DNA of 64,000 nt from Microglena sp. YARC (GCA_022414725.1 JAJSRW010000760.1:1-64000), one strand, 5' to 3'; counted from the first letter of the stretch, positions 14,355 to 26,245 are shown. The notes: a model not told the origin generated them from the letters alone. Numbers and translations: made by a program.

Positions 14355-14528
14355 CATGATAGATGTAGCAAGGTCTCCTAGAGCGTGGTTGCGGTCACTA
14401 ATTCGGATCACCAGGTCCTCGCAGCATCGTGACATGTGGCTGAGCCGCAGTCGCACCTCCTCCACACCCACGGCCTCCTCCCGCAACTGCTTCTCATGCA
14501 CGCTCACTGGTGCATGCTTCATCACACC
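14355..14528 (-). CDS. sorting nexin exon 6 (start of BAR-like helix)
   Basis: 174 nt, phase 0 at both ends, acceptor CCGCAG, donor ATG/GTGAGT. It encodes GVMKHAPVSVHEKQLREE, then a long charged helix ending in SDRNHALGDLATSIM. This resembles the first BAR helix of sorting nexins, with the usual R..LG..L pattern. It is the last exon that can be found before the minisatellite. Confidence 0.78.
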
Positions 14529-14910
14529 CTGCGGATGGTGGGAGTGTGTGTCTAGGTGTGTGCCTGACTTAGGTGTGTTTTGCTGTGTGTTTGTGTGTGT
14601 GTGTGTTTGTGTGTGTGTGAGTGTGTGAGTGTGTGTGTGTGTGTGTTTGTGTGTTTTTGTGTGTGTTTGTGTGTTGTGTGTGTGTGTGTGTGTGTGGTGT
14701 GTGTGTGTGTGTGTGTGTTCTGTGTGTGTGGGGTGGGGGGGTGGCGGGGGCAGGGTCTGTTTGTTGGTCTGTATGCTCACTGGTGCATGCTTCATCACAC
14801 CCTGCAGGTGGTGTGAGTATGTGTGTGAGTGTGTGTGTGTGTGCGTTAGGGAGTGTGTGTCTTGGTGTGTGTCCTGGTGTGCGTGCCTGCCTTAGGGTGT
14901 GTGTTTATGT

Positions 14911-14943
<33 letters not shown>

Positions 14944-15284
14944 TGGTGTGTGTGTGGGGGGGGCTAGGTTTTGTAGTATGTATGCTCACTGGGTGCATGC
15001 TTCATCACACACTGCAGGTGGTGTGAGTGTGTGTCTGTGTGTACATGTGTGATGTGTCTTTGTGTGTATGAGGGGGGGGGGGGGGGGCGGGAGGGGGGCA
15101 AGGTAGGTTTGTGGTCTGTTTGCTCACTGGTGCATGCTTCATCACACCCTGCAGGTGGTGTGAGTGTGTGTCTGGGTGTATGTATGTATGAGTGTGTGTG
15201 TGCGTGACGTCCTTTTGGTGCGTGTGTGTTTGTGTATGTGCCATTGCACGCAGGGGTTCTGTCCCCCCCACACACACACACACA

Positions 15285-15322
<38 letters not shown>

Positions 15323-15875
15323 CACTCCCAGACAACCTAGACCCCCCCCCCCCCCCCCCCCCCCCCCCAATTCCCATCCCCCCCCACCAGGTTACTACAT
15401 TTTGTCCAAAATTGGGTCAGCGCTTTGTTGGTGCAAAAAGCGCAAAAAACTGGCGCCCTGCGTTCACAGGGGCTTGAAAAACTGCGCAAAATGCGCAGTG
15501 GGGCTCAAAAAGCATGCGCAAAATCGCCCTGCCGCGTGCGCTGTGTACTACCCTGCTCCCCACTCCCCCCACACACACCACACCCACACACCCACCTTTT
15601 GCATGGAGGACACCCTATCTCTTATGGCACGCAGGGGGTCTGCCCCCGCCCCACCCCCCCCCCCCACACACACACACCACCCCCACCAACCCACCCACTC
15701 TCGACAACCTACCCATCACCACCACAACCAACCACCATCCACTCCCAGCCCGCCCCACCTGCATTGAGGACACCCTCTTTCTCATTGCACGCAGGGGGTC
15801 TGGCCCCCCCCTAACCACCACCACCACCAAACACACCTCACACCCACTCTCGACAACCTACCCTCCCCCCCCCCC

Positions 15876-15906
<31 letters not shown>

Positions 15907-15961
15907 CACCACCCATTTACCAGACCCCCCCCCCACCCACCCACCACACTCTCCACAACCT

Positions 15962-16000
<39 letters not shown>

Positions 16001-16110
16001 ATTTCCTGCCACACACACACACAACACCACCCACCAGCCCCACACCACACCACCCACCCACCTGCATGGAGGACACCCTCTCTCTCATGGCACGCAGGGG
16101 TCTGCCCCCC

Positions 16111-16162
<52 letters not shown>

Positions 16163-17705
16163 CGACAACCTGCCCATCACCCCCACCCCCCACCACCATC
16201 CACTCCCAGCCACCCCCACTCCCCACCCACCCACCCACACCTTGCATTGAGGACACCCCTCTCTCTCATGGCACGCAAGGGTCTTGCCCCCCCCCACCCC
16301 CACCCCCCACACACACACACCAACCCCACCAACCCACCCACCCTCGACAACCCTACCCATCCCCCCCCCACCCCCCACCCCACCCACCCACCTGCATTGA
16401 GGACACCCTCTCTCTCATTGCACGCAGGGGGTCTACCCCCCCCCACACCCCCCACCCCACCCCACCCCACCCCCCACACACACACTCCACACACCCCACA
16501 CACCAGCCCCCACCCCACACACCCCACCCCACCAGCCCCCCACCTGCATGGAGGACACCCTCTCTCTCATGGCACGCAGGGGGTCTGCCCCTGAGGGTTG
16601 AGTGATGTCAGTGGGGGAGAGCACCCTGCGCTCCTTGCCCACCATCTGGCGGAACAGCTTGGCAGTGCCGCTGATGAAACCCTTGTTAGCGGGTTGCAAG
16701 CGCAGCCAGTCGCTGTTGTGGCGTAGGTCGCCGTTGTATTTGAGAAACAGCTGGAGGGCCTGAAGAAGAGGGGAGGGGTGTTGTTGTGGGGGGGAGATTA
16801 GTCCAGTTTGGGGGGGGGGGGGGGGGGGGGGGCACCGATGAAATTCTTGTTAGCGGGGTGCAAACGCAGCCAGTTACTGTTTGTGGCGTTAGGTCGCCGT
16901 TGTATTCGAGAAACAGCTGGAGGGCCTGAAGAAGAGGGAGGGGTGTTGTTGTGGGGGGGAGGTTAGTCAGTTTGGGGGAGGGGGGGGGGGGGGGGGAAGC
17001 ACCGATCAAATTATTGTTAGCGGGTGCAAGCGCAGCCAGTCGCTGTTGTGGCGTAGGTCGCCGTTGTATTCCAGAAACAGCTGAAGGGCCTGAAGGAGAT
17101 GGGAGGGGGGTGGGGGGCGGGCACTAATGGAATTTCTTGTCAGCGGGGGTGCAAGCGCAGCCAGTCGCTGTTGTGGCGTAGGTCGCCATTGTATTTGAGA
17201 AACAGCTAAAGGGCCTGAGGGACAGGGTATGTGGGGTGGGAGATGGGTTTGGGGTTTGGGGGAGTGGGGGGGGGGGGCACTGATGAAATTCTTGTTAGCG
17301 GGGTGCAAGCGCAAGCAAGTCACAATTGTGGCGTAGGTCGCCGTTGTATTCCAGAAACAGCTGAAGGGCCTGAAGGAGAGGGAGGGTGGTGGAGGGGGGT
17401 GGGGGGGGGGCACTAATGGAATTCTTGTCAGCGGGGTGCAAGCGCAGCCAGTCGCTGTTGTGGCGTAGGTCGCCGTTGTATTTGAGAAACAGCTTAAGGG
17501 CCTGAGGGACAGGGTAAGTGGGGTGGGGAGATGGGTTTGGGGTTTGGGGGGAGTGGGGGGGGGCACTGATGAAATTCTTGTTAGCGGGGTGCAAGCGCAG
17601 CAAGTCACAATTGTGGCGTAGGTCGCCGTTGTATTCCAGAAACAGCTGAAGGGCCTGAAGAAATAGGGGAGGGGTGTTTTGTTGTGGGGGGGGAGGTAGG
17701 CGGTT

Positions 17706-17739
<34 letters not shown>

Positions 17740-20700
17740 CAATGAAATTCTTGTTAGCGGTGCAAGCGCAGCCAGTCGCAGTTGTGGTGTAGGTCGCCGT
17801 TGTATTTGAGAAACAACTGAAGCGGCCTGAAGGAGGAGAGGGGAGGGGTGTTGTTGTGGGGGTGGTGGGTGGGTGGGTGGGTGGGTGGGTGGGCTGGGTA
17901 GGGGTAGGGTTGGGATGTGTTTTAGTGGGTGGGAGGTGAATGAGCGCTGGTATGTTGTCACTGTTGTGGCCTAGGTCGCCGTTGGATTTGAGGAACAGCT
18001 GAAGGGCCTGAAGGACAAAGGGTGGGTGGGGTGGGTGGGTGCTATGGCGTGAAGGGTGGGGGTAGGGGATGTGTTTTAGTGGGTGGGAGGTGATGAGCGC
18101 TGTTATGTTGTCACTGTTGTGGCGTAGGTCGCCGTTGTATTCGAGGAACAGCTGAAGGGCCTGAAGGGAGGGGAGGGGAGGGAGGGGAGGGAGGGGAGGG
18201 AGGGGAGGGAGGGGAGGGGAGGGGAGGGGAGGGGAGGGGAGGGAGAGGAGAGGAGGGGAGGGTTGTTGTTGTTGGGTGGGGGTTAGAGGGTGGGGGATAG
18301 GGGATGGGGGTAGATGGATGTGTTTTGGTGGGTCGTAGGTGATGAGCGCTGGTATGCTGTCACTGTTGTGGCGTAGGTCGCCGTTGTATTCGAGGAACAG
18401 CTGAAGGGCCTGAAGGGGAGGGGAGGGGAGGGAGGGGTGTTTTTGTGTGTGGGGGTGGGGGTGGGGGTGGGGTGGGGGTAGGGGGTGGGGGGTGGGGGTG
18501 GAGGTGGGGATAGGGGATGTGTTTTAGTGGGTGGGAGGTGATGAGCGCCGCTGGTATGCTGTCACTGTTGTGGCCTAGGTCGCCGTTGGATTCGAGGAAC
18601 AGCTGAAGGGGCCTGAAGGGGAGGGGCAGGGGAGGGTGTTTGTGTGTGTGTGGGGGGGGGGGGGGGGGGGGGGGGGGGATGTGTTTTAGTGGGGGGAGGT
18701 GATGAGCGCTGGTATGTTGTCACTGTTGTGTCATAGGTCGCCGTTGGATTCGAGGAACAGCTGAAGCAGGGAATCTTGTTTTTTCAAATCTGAAAAGTGT
18801 TTTTCTAAGCTTGATGGTTTAAAGAGCTCCTCCAGGGACAGCATTTGTATTGCTGTTTCTGTTTATAGCTGTTATAGGGCCATTTAGGGCCAGAAAGATT
18901 TTATAAATTATTATAGCAGCAATTTGGGCAAAAACGGGGTCAAAAGTAGCGAACTTTATGTATGGTGGAAAACAATCCCTGGGCTGAAGGGCCTGGAAGT
19001 AGGACAGGGAGGGTGACCCTGCTGAGGTCGAGGTTTCTCAGCCCAGCAGGATCATACTAAAAAATTACAAGTCCTACGCAGCGTCGCAAGCGACGCGGGA
19101 AAGGAAACATTGGCGGAGTGTGTTGGCAACGGAACGACAGGAGGTAACAATGGAGCTGACCGAAGCCAGTTAGTTATGAGACAGTTGGCTGACATGTCAG
19201 CCTTTGTCTTGGTTGTTGGTCAGTCGGACGGACATAGGGTGAAATCTAGGGGCTCTCGCCTCCCAGAAGGGGGCTCTGCCAACAAAAAAAGTAAATCCAA
19301 GCTGCCACAGGACGGGAAGATTCAAGGAAATCTTTCTGTTTTGTATGTATCGTACATAACTGGGGAATGGCTTTACTATGTTAGGTTTTATTTGTTTTCG
19401 CAGACCGCCACTGACGCCTGAGCTGGGCTACTGCGCGAACAGCACGGAGGGAAGGACTCTACCTCTTCCAAGTCGGCAAGTCTGAAATTTGTGAACCTGA
19501 CCAGGGCTTGAACCGCAGACCCGTCTGATGCTGGTTATTACTATACCATCCAGCCAGAGCTCGATATTGAGCTTGATATTTGGCAGAGCCCCCTCTTTAA
19601 GGGGGCGGGAGCCCCCACTGGGGCCAGGGTTACCCTTTTGCCCGTCTGTCCAACCGTCTGACCGCCCCCCCGAGACGAAGCCTGACACGTCGGCCAACGG
19701 TCTCGTAACTAACTCCCTTCCGTTGCTACCTGATGCCCCGTCCCGAAAACTCTCCGCCACTTTTTAGCGTCGCATGCGACGCTGCATAGAACTAGTTCAT
19801 GAAGATCATACTTAACTTTGTCCGGACACCTTACACAGTACGAAGTCTACCCAGATGGGGTGGATGTGGAGGATGTGGAGGATGTGGTGTATGTGATGGG
19901 TGTGTCGAGTTGGGCATAGCAGCTGTGAAGGACTCTCAACTGACTGCGTCCATGAACATAGTGTCTGCCCAAGCGTGTCAGGTACCGTTATAGCGAATCT
20001 GGTGTGTGTGGTGTATGTGGTGTATGGATTGTATGTGAACTGCGAGTGTCTGCGTGTCTGCGTGTATGGATTGTATGTGGTGTCTGCGGTGTCTGCAGTG
20101 TATGGATTGTATGTGGTGTCTGCGGTGTCTGCGGTGTATGTGGTGTATGGATTGTACGTGGTGTCTGTTGTGGATGTGGTGGATGTGGTGTATGGATTGT
20201 ACGTGGTGTCTGCGGTGGATGTGGTGGATGTGGTCAGGACTCTCACCTGACAGCGTCCAATAACAGGGTGTCTGCCTAAGCGTGTCAGGTATCGCTCCAG
20301 CGCATCTGGTGTAGTTGATGCCTGTAGTGTCTGTAGTGTATGTGGTGCATGTGATGGGTGTGGTGGATGTGGAGGATGTGGTGGATGTGATGGGTGTGGT
20401 GGACGTGGAGGATGTGGTGTATTTGATGGGTGTGGCCAGGACTCTCACCTGACAGCGTCCAAGAACAGGGTGCCTGCCCAAGCGTGTCAGGTATCGCTCC
20501 AGCGAAGCACGTCGATCCTCTATAAAGGAAGGCAGCATTCGGCGGCCCTCCACTGCATTACGCTTGGGGCGAGGGGGGATGATAAAGCCTGGGTACAGGA
20601 TCTGGGGGAGAGGGGGGGGAGGGGGAGGGGGGAGGGGGGGGGGGGGGGGGGGGCTGTCAGTAACGAGAGCGAACGAGGGAATGATAAAGCCTGGGGAACA

Positions 20701-22763
20701 GGATCTGGGTGAGAGGGGGGGGGGGGGGGGGGGGGGGGAGGGGGAGGGCTGTCAGTAACGAGAGCGAGAGGGAATGATAAAGCCTGGGTACAGGATCTGG
20801 TGGGGGAGGGGGGGGGAGGGGAGGGGGCTGTCAGTAACGAGAGTGAGAGGGAATGATGAAGCCTGGGAACAGGGATCTGGGTGAGAGGGGGGGGAGGGGG
20901 GGGAGGGAGGGGGCTGTCAGTAACGAGAGCGAGAGGGAATGATAAAGCCTGGGTACAGGATCTGGGAGGAGAGAGGGGAAGGGGGAAGGGAGGGGCAGGG
21001 GAGGGGGAGGGGCTGTCAGTAACGAGAGCGAGAGGGAATGATAAAGCCTGGGTACAGGATCTGGGGAGAGGGGGGGGGAGGAGGCAGGGAGGGGGCTGTC
21101 AGTAACGAGAGCGTGAGGGAATGATGAAGCCTGGGTACAGGATCTGGGGGAGAGGGGGGGAGGAGGGGAGGGGAGGGGCTGTCAGTAACGAGAGCGAGAG
21201 GGAATGATAAAGCCTGGGTACAGGATCTGGGAGGAGAGAGGGGCGGGGGAAGGAGGGGCAGGGGAGGGGGAGGGGGCTGTCAGTAACGAGAGCGAGAGGA
21301 ATGATAAAGCCTGGGTACAGGCATCTGGGGGAGAGGGGGGGGAGGGGGGCAGGGGAGGGGGCTGTCAGTAACGAGAGCGAGAGGAATGATAAAGCCCTGG
21401 GCTACAGATCTGGAGGAGAGAGGAAAGGGGGGAAGGGAGGGGCAGGGAGGGGGAGGGGCTGTCAGTAACGACAGCGAGAGGGAATGATAAAGCCTGGGTA
21501 CAGGATCTGGGGGAGAGGGGGGGGAGGAGGGGAGGGGGCTGTCAGTAACGAGAGCGAGAGAGGAGGACAAAAGCCTGGTACAGGGATCTTTGGAATAGTG
21601 GACAGGGAGGGGTGGGGCAGGGAAAAGGGTGGGCAGGGAAAAGGGATGGGCAGTGGGTGTGGGTGCGTGGGGAATAGGATGCTGCGTGGGCTGGGAATGA
21701 GGGGGATAATGAAGCCTGGGTGCAGGATCAGGGAGACAGAGGGGGGGGGGGGCGGGGGGGGTATGGGGCTGTCAGTAATTAGGGTGAGGGGCAATGGTGA
21801 AGCCTGGGTGCAGGATCAGGGGAGACGGAGGGGGGGGGAGGAGGGGGCTGTCAGTAATTAGGGTGAGGGGCAATGGTGAAGCCTGGGTACAGGATCTGGG
21901 GAGAGAGAGGGAGAGAGAGAGAGGGGGGGGGGGGGGGGGCATGTAGGTGGCCTAGAGCTGATGCATCTACGTTGAGTTCACCTACGTACATGCATGTAGG
22001 TGTGGATAGTGGAGGCGAAGAGGGGGGGGGGGGGGGGCACGTAGTGTCAAGAGCTGATGCACATACGTTTAGTGCACCTACATGGATCAAGTCTTGTAGT
22101 AACCCCTCACCTATCAATCCCCTACCCATCCACCCCTCACACCTACATGCATGTACATACGTATCCCCCCACCACCTTCCCCTCCGCCACACACACACTG
22201 CCTCCACTATCCACACCTACATGCATGTACGTACGTAGCCCCCCACACACACACCCACACACGCACACACACACTAACACACACCCTCTGCCTCCACCAT
22301 CCACTCCTACATGCATCAGCGCTTGCAGTAACCCCTTTCCTATATCTCCAGTACCCATTCACCCCTCACACCTACATGCATGTACGAATGTAGGTGCACG
22401 AATCGTAGGTGCATCAGCTCTTGAAACCTACGCCCCCCCCCCAACCCACCCCCTCCGCCTCCACTATCTACCAATACATGCAGTAACCCTTGCAGTAACC
22501 CCTTCCATATCTACCCCCTACCTACCCACCCCTCAAACCTACATGCATGTGCGTACGTAGGTGCACGAATCGTAGGTGCATCAGCTCTTGAAACCTACGC
22601 CCCCCCCCAACCCAACCCAACCCCTCTGCCTCCACTATCCACCATTACATGCAGTAACCCCTCCCCTATCAATTCCCCACCCATCCACCCCTCAAACCTA
22701 CATGCATGTGCGTACATAGGTGCACTAATCGTAGGTGCATCAGCTCTTGACACCTATGTGCCC

Positions 22764-22794
<31 letters not shown>

Positions 22795-25215
22795 CCACCC
22801 CACACACCACCCTCCGCCTCTAATATCCACACCTACATGAATCAACTCTTGCAGCAACCCCTTCCCTATCTACCCCTACCCATCCAGCCTTCAAACCTAC
22901 ATGCATGTGCGTACGTATGTGCACTCATCGTAGGTGCATCAGCTCTTGACACCTATATGCCCCCCCCCACACCCCCCCCACACACACCAGACACACACAC
23001 ACCACACACACACTACCCTCCGCCTCCAATATCCACACCTACATGAATCAATTCTTGCAGGGCCACGAAATCTCTGAAGCGACGCCTAACAGTTGATTCT
23101 GGGGCGGAGTAGCTAGGCAACGTCGTGATGATGGTCACTGGGTAGCTCATATAGTACTCCACGACACCTGGGGAAATGCAGGGGGTCAGTCAGGTGAGCA
23201 GGTGGGTAGAGTGTGTGGATGGAGGGTGGGAAGGGGGGGGGGGGGAGGGGGGGGGGGGGGTCACTGGGTAGCTCATGTAGTACTCCACGACACCTGGGGA
23301 AATGCAGGGGTCAGTCAGGTGAGCAGGTGGTAGAGTGTGTGGATGGAGGGTGGGAAGGGGGGGGGAGGGGGGGGGGGGGGGTCACTGGGTAGCTCATGTA
23401 GTACTCCACGACACCTGGGGAAATGCAGGGGTCAGTCAGGTGAGCGGTGGTAGAGTGTGTGGATGGAGGGTGGAAGGGGGGGGAGGGGGTCACTGGGTAG
23501 CTCATGTAGTACTCCACGACACCTGGGGAAAATGCAGGGGTCAGTCAGGTGAGCAGGTGGGTAGAGTGTGTGGATGGAGGGTGGGAAGGGGGGGGGGGAG
23601 GGGGTCACTGGGTAGCTCACGTATACTCCACGACACCTGGGAAATGCAGGGGGTCAGTCAGGTGAGCAGGTGGGTAGAGTGTGTGGATGGAGGGTGGGAA
23701 GGGGGGGGGGAGGGGGGGGTCACTGGGTAGCTCATGTAGTACTCCACGACACCTGGGGAAATGCAGGGGTCAGTCAGGTGTGCAGGTGGGAAGAGTGTGT
23801 AGAGTGGGTGGATGGGTAATGGGGGTGGTGGTGTGGGGGGGGGTGGGGGTGGGGGGGGTCACTGGGTAGCTCATGTAGTACTCCACGACACCTGGGGAAA
23901 GGCACCTGGGGTCAGTCAGGTGTGCAGGTGTGTAGAGTGAGTAGAGTGGGTGGATGGGTGGTGGATGGGTGGTGTGTGTGTGGGGGGGTGGGGTGGGGGT
24001 GGGGGGGGGGGGGTCACTGGGTAGCTCATGTAGCACTCCACTCTGTTTGTGTTTGTCTGTGTACATCAAGCACGCATTTTTGAAAATAGTGTGTACATCA
24101 AGCACGCATCGATGCTGTCACCAAGCCTGTGCCCACACACCCACACCCACACCTCCCCACCCACCCCACCCTCAACAGCCCCACACCTTGCAGCTGAGAA
24201 GGGCCTGTAAGCTTGATAGGCCCACCCACCCCACACTACCACACCCACCCCACCCTCAACAGCCCCACACCTGGTAGCTGAGAAGGGCCTGTAAGCTTGA
24301 TAGGAGTGCCCACCACTACTCGGATGCGCAGCTCCGCACCCATCATGCTAGCCCCCCCCCCTGCTGCTGACATCATCGATGTGCTTATACCGCCCCCCAT
24401 GGGCAGTACATCTCCGGACACAGTGGGGTACTTGGACAGACCGGGGGGGGCCTGCATGGCTGCTGAGATGTCCATGTCATGCAGCATGGGCTGGGGTGAT
24501 GCGCGGGGGGCCTGCAGGTGGGTGGGGTAGGGTCAGTGCATGCAGTGATGGGTGGGTGGAGTAGGGTAGGGTGGTAGGTGGGTGGCACAGGATAGGTGGG
24601 TGGGGTGGGGTCGGTGCATGCAGTGATGGGTGGGTGGAGTAGGGTGGGTTTTTTGGGTGGGTGGGGTAAGGTGGTAGGTGGATGGGTTAGGTTGGGTGTA
24701 TTAGGTGGGTAGGGCGGGTGATGCGCCGGGGGTGGACCCGCCGGGCTAAGAGGAGAGCAGGCAGGCGAATGAAAATGTGAATGTGAATGTATGACAGTAT
24801 GAATGTGCGAATGTCATTGTGTGAATGCATGAATGTGTGAATGTGATTAAGAGACTGTATGACAGCGTGAATGTGATTGTGTGACTGTTTGAAATGTGAA
24901 TGTAATTGTGTGAATGTATGAAAATGTGAGTGTGATTGTGTGAATGTGTGAATGCACACAATGAATGCAAGTTTCACATGTTTCAGGGTCCACATGCACT
25001 AGCCCTAGACTCAAGGATTTTGTCGGTGTCACCGACAGATGAATGTGTGAATGTGTCAATGCACACAATGCATGAATGCATGAATGTGTGAATGTGTGTT
25101 CATACACATGCACTCCTGGAGTTCCAGGTGGCAGAGCCACGCTCATGCCATTTAAGTATAGTCATACAACATACACCCCCCCCCACACGCACACAAAACA
25201 TACACACACACTGCC

Positions 25216-25246
<31 letters not shown>

Positions 25247-26245
25247 ACACACACGCACACACACACACACCACATACACACACACCCTTCTCCCTCAACC
25301 CAACACATCCCACCACACTACACACCGCATCATACACATAAACACACACAGCATACAGGCATAGTACCTCTCACCACCCTACACCAGACACCACCACCCT
25401 ACGCTACACCACCCTACACCCCACCCCGCCACCCCTCCCCACCACGTTACCCCATTCCACCACACCACACCTCACCTCACCCAACTCTACCCCACCCCAT
25501 CCCTCCCCAACCACTCTACCCCTCCCCTACCCCATCCCTCCCCAACCACCCTCCCCCACCTTACCACTCTCCATCCCACCCCACTCCATACCATCCAACT
25601 CCACCACCTTACCCCACTCCACTTCATCCCACTCCACCCCACCTTACTCCACCCACCCCATGCCTCCCCTACCCAAGCACTTACTTTCCAGTTTTTCAAC
25701 TCCATAGCAGGGCCGCCATTGCGACTGTGGATTGGGGAGCCCTGACGGCTGTTAGTGAACTGACCGCTACCATGGTCGTATGTGGCGGTGTGTCATGCTC
25801 GTGCACAGATCCATATGCGGGAGGGGGGGGAATACCTCACCCCATCCCACCCCACCCCCATCCCACCCCATCCCTCCCCAACCACCCTGACCCACCTTAC
25901 CCCACTCCATTCCATCCCACTCCATCTCTCCCCAACCACCCTAACCTACCTTCCCCACTCCATCCCACCCCACTCCACCCCACCTTACTCTACCCCACCC
26001 CATGCCTCCCCTACCCAAGCACTTACTTTCCAGCTGTTCAACTCCATAGCAGCGCCGCCATTGCGACTGTTGATTGGGGAGCCCTGACGACTGTTAGTGA
26101 ACTGACCGCTACCATGGTCGTATGTGGCGGTGTCATGCTCGTGCACAGAGCCATATGCGGGAGGGGGGGGAATACCATACTCCTCCCCTTGTGGCGACAG
26201 ATCATAGGCGTTGAAGATTGTATCCATGTTGTTGTTGTCAAGGGG
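14355..26245 (-). CDS. sorting nexin (PX-BAR type), 3' end missing
   Basis: This is a spliced minus-strand gene with exons 26027-26245, 24271-24511, 23043-23167, 20449-20601, 16544-16759 and 14355-14528. All junctions have GT/AG borders and all phases agree (0,1,0,0,0). Starting at the in-frame ATG at 26227 the visible product is about 370 residues. Residues ~1-128 are polar, Pro/Gly/Met-rich linker. Residues ~129-240 form a PX domain with the phosphoinositide-binding signature RRRFRDF, the IPPRPKR loop and an FIEDRRASLERYL helix. The rest is charged, helical and BAR-like. The family (SNX1/SNX2/Vps5 type) binds PI3P and shapes endosomal tubules, often with retromer. About 100 further BAR residues and the stop are expected but not found. 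The true start is uncertain because a 5' exon could lie above 26245. Confidence 0.82.
14570..15180 (-). repeat. acceptor-side copies of sorting nexin exon 6
   Basis: Three copies (near 14775-14815, 14990-15030 and 15120-15165) of CTGCAG plus the first ~30 nt of exon 6 (sense GGTGTGATGAAGCATGCACC) are separated by long GT/G runs on plus (CA/C on the sense strand). They lie upstream of the true acceptor. Confidence 0.85.
15181..16543 (-). repeat. donor-side copies of sorting nexin exon 5
   Basis: At least five copies (near 15601-15650, 15760-15810, 16060-16110, 16240-16300 and 16383-16435) of the last ~45 nt of exon 5 plus its GTGGG donor, and one truncated copy near 15240, lie between CA repeats and C runs on plus (GT and G on sense). 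One C run at 15963-16000 is almost 40 bp. A non-repetitive block at 15400-15550 is not explained. Confidence 0.85.
16544..16759 (-). CDS. sorting nexin exon 5 (PX-BAR linker)
   Basis: 216 nt, phase 0 at both ends. It encodes ALQLFLKYNGDLRHNSDW through RAMRERVSSMQ. The start corresponds to the stretch after the PX domain where SNX proteins have a short acidic/hydrophobic helix before the BAR region. About a dozen partial copies lie upstream in the intron. Confidence 0.82.
16760..18775 (-). repeat. acceptor-side copies of sorting nexin exon 5 (about 12)
   Basis: About 12 units each carry CTTCAG plus the exon 5 start. The nearer seven (to ~17800) include ~90 nt of coding sequence; the farther five include only ~45 nt. 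Spacers are G-rich on plus (C-rich on sense) with runs of up to ~30 G. AG dinucleotides are largely intact, so these look like usable decoy acceptors, but each coding frame runs into the C-rich spacer. Confidence 0.9.
18776..19066. other. non-repetitive intron stretch
   Basis: AT-richer sequence in the middle of sorting nexin intron 4. I see no reading frame, RNA gene or repeat in it. Confidence 0.6.
19067..19796. mobile_element. foldback (long-TIR) element
   Basis: About 730 bp whose two halves are imperfect inverted repeats of ~240 bp. The outer ends read ACAAGTCCTACGCAGCGTCG on the left and, inverted, ACTAGTTCTATGCAGCGTCG on the right. Each end contains a small nested palindrome (GCGTCGCAAGCGACGC, GCGTCGCATGCGACGC). 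No transposase frame is visible and I could not define a clean target-site duplication. It sits inside sorting nexin intron 4. A related single arm lies at 29801-30007. Confidence 0.75.
19860..20447 (-). repeat. donor-side copies of sorting nexin exon 4 plus TGTGG minisatellite
   Basis: Two copies of the last ~75 nt of exon 4 lie near 20222-20310 and 19925-20000. The nearer copy keeps the GTGAGAG donor; in the farther one GT has become TT. Between them is a minisatellite of TGTGGTGTATGGATTG-type units. Confidence 0.8.
20449..20601 (-). CDS. sorting nexin exon 4 (PX C-terminal half)
   Basis: 153 nt, phase 0 at both ends, donor CAG/GTGAGAG. It encodes ILYPGFIIPPRPKRNAVEGR, then an FIEDRRASLERYLTRLGRHP helix. 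This supplies the proline loop and the helix with the second lipid-binding Arg, closely matching SNX1/SNX2-type PX domains. Confidence 0.9.
20602..21900 (-). repeat. acceptor-side copies of sorting nexin exon 4 (about 14)
   Basis: About 14 units of 85-95 bp each carry (sense) a C-rich tract, CCAG and ATCCTGTACCCAGGCTTTAT, then diverge to a stop. Most keep the acceptor AG. Units farthest from the exon (21700-21900) are most diverged, which suggests growth next to the exon. Confidence 0.9.
21930..23042 (-). repeat. donor-side repeats of sorting nexin exon 3 with ATGCAT palindromes
   Basis: Units of 150-200 bp contain degraded copies of the exon 3 end plus donor (clearest near 22840-22865 and 22080-22105) and a near-palindrome CTACATGCATGTACGTAG repeated at least seven times, separated by C and CA runs on plus. 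Confidence 0.75.
23043..23167 (-). CDS. sorting nexin exon 3 (PX core, RRRFRDF)
   Basis: 125 nt from acceptor CCCCAG to donor GTAGGT. It encodes VVEYYMSYPVTIITTLPSYS and then RRRFRDFVALQELIH. RRxFxDF is the PX signature whose first Arg contacts the 3-phosphate of PI3P. Confidence 0.88.
23168..24050 (-). repeat. acceptor-side copies of sorting nexin exon 3 (6 full, 1 truncated)
   Basis: Units of ~110-150 bp carry (sense) CCCCAG plus the first ~35 nt of exon 3, encoding GVVEYYMSYPVT before diverging into a C-run. Spacers contain GGGTGGGTGG-type sequence on plus. Confidence 0.9.
24160..24240 (-). repeat. donor-side copy of sorting nexin exon 2
   Basis: A copy of the last ~33 nt of exon 2 with a GTGTGG donor lies at about 24183-24220, flanked by G-rich sense sequence. 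Confidence 0.75.
24271..24511 (-). CDS. sorting nexin exon 2 (linker, PX beta-1)
   Basis: 241 nt, entered in phase 0 after TGCAG and left in phase 1 at CCAG/GTGTGG. It encodes a Met/Gly-rich linker ending in ELRIRVVVGTPIKLTGPSQL, which fits the first strand of a PX domain. Confidence 0.8.
24512..25130. repeat. GGTGG and GAATGTGT minisatellites in sorting nexin intron 1
   Basis: 24515-24715 is built from GGGTGGGTGG-type units with a repeated GTGCATGCAGTGATGG. 24770-25110 is a degenerate GAATGTGT/GAATGTGA repeat. No exon copies were recognised here. Confidence 0.7.
25131..26026 (-). repeat. C-rich repeats with a donor-side copy of sorting nexin exon 1
   Basis: 25160-25680 and 25835-26020 are C/CA-rich on plus. 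At 25683-25835 lies a ~150-nt copy of the exon 1 end with intact GTAAGT donor. It has a 2-nt insertion that breaks the frame, so it could not replace the exon without a shift. Confidence 0.85.
26027..26245 (-). CDS. sorting nexin exon 1 as seen (N-terminal linker)
   Basis: The 3' end is a strong donor, AAA/GTAAGT, in phase 0. The left border is either a C-rich acceptor at 26246 or 5' UTR. The first in-frame ATG is at 26227 and opens MDTIFNAYDLSPQGEEYG. The encoded segment is hydrophilic, rich in Pro, Ser, Asn and Gly, with no domain recognised. Confidence 0.7.
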
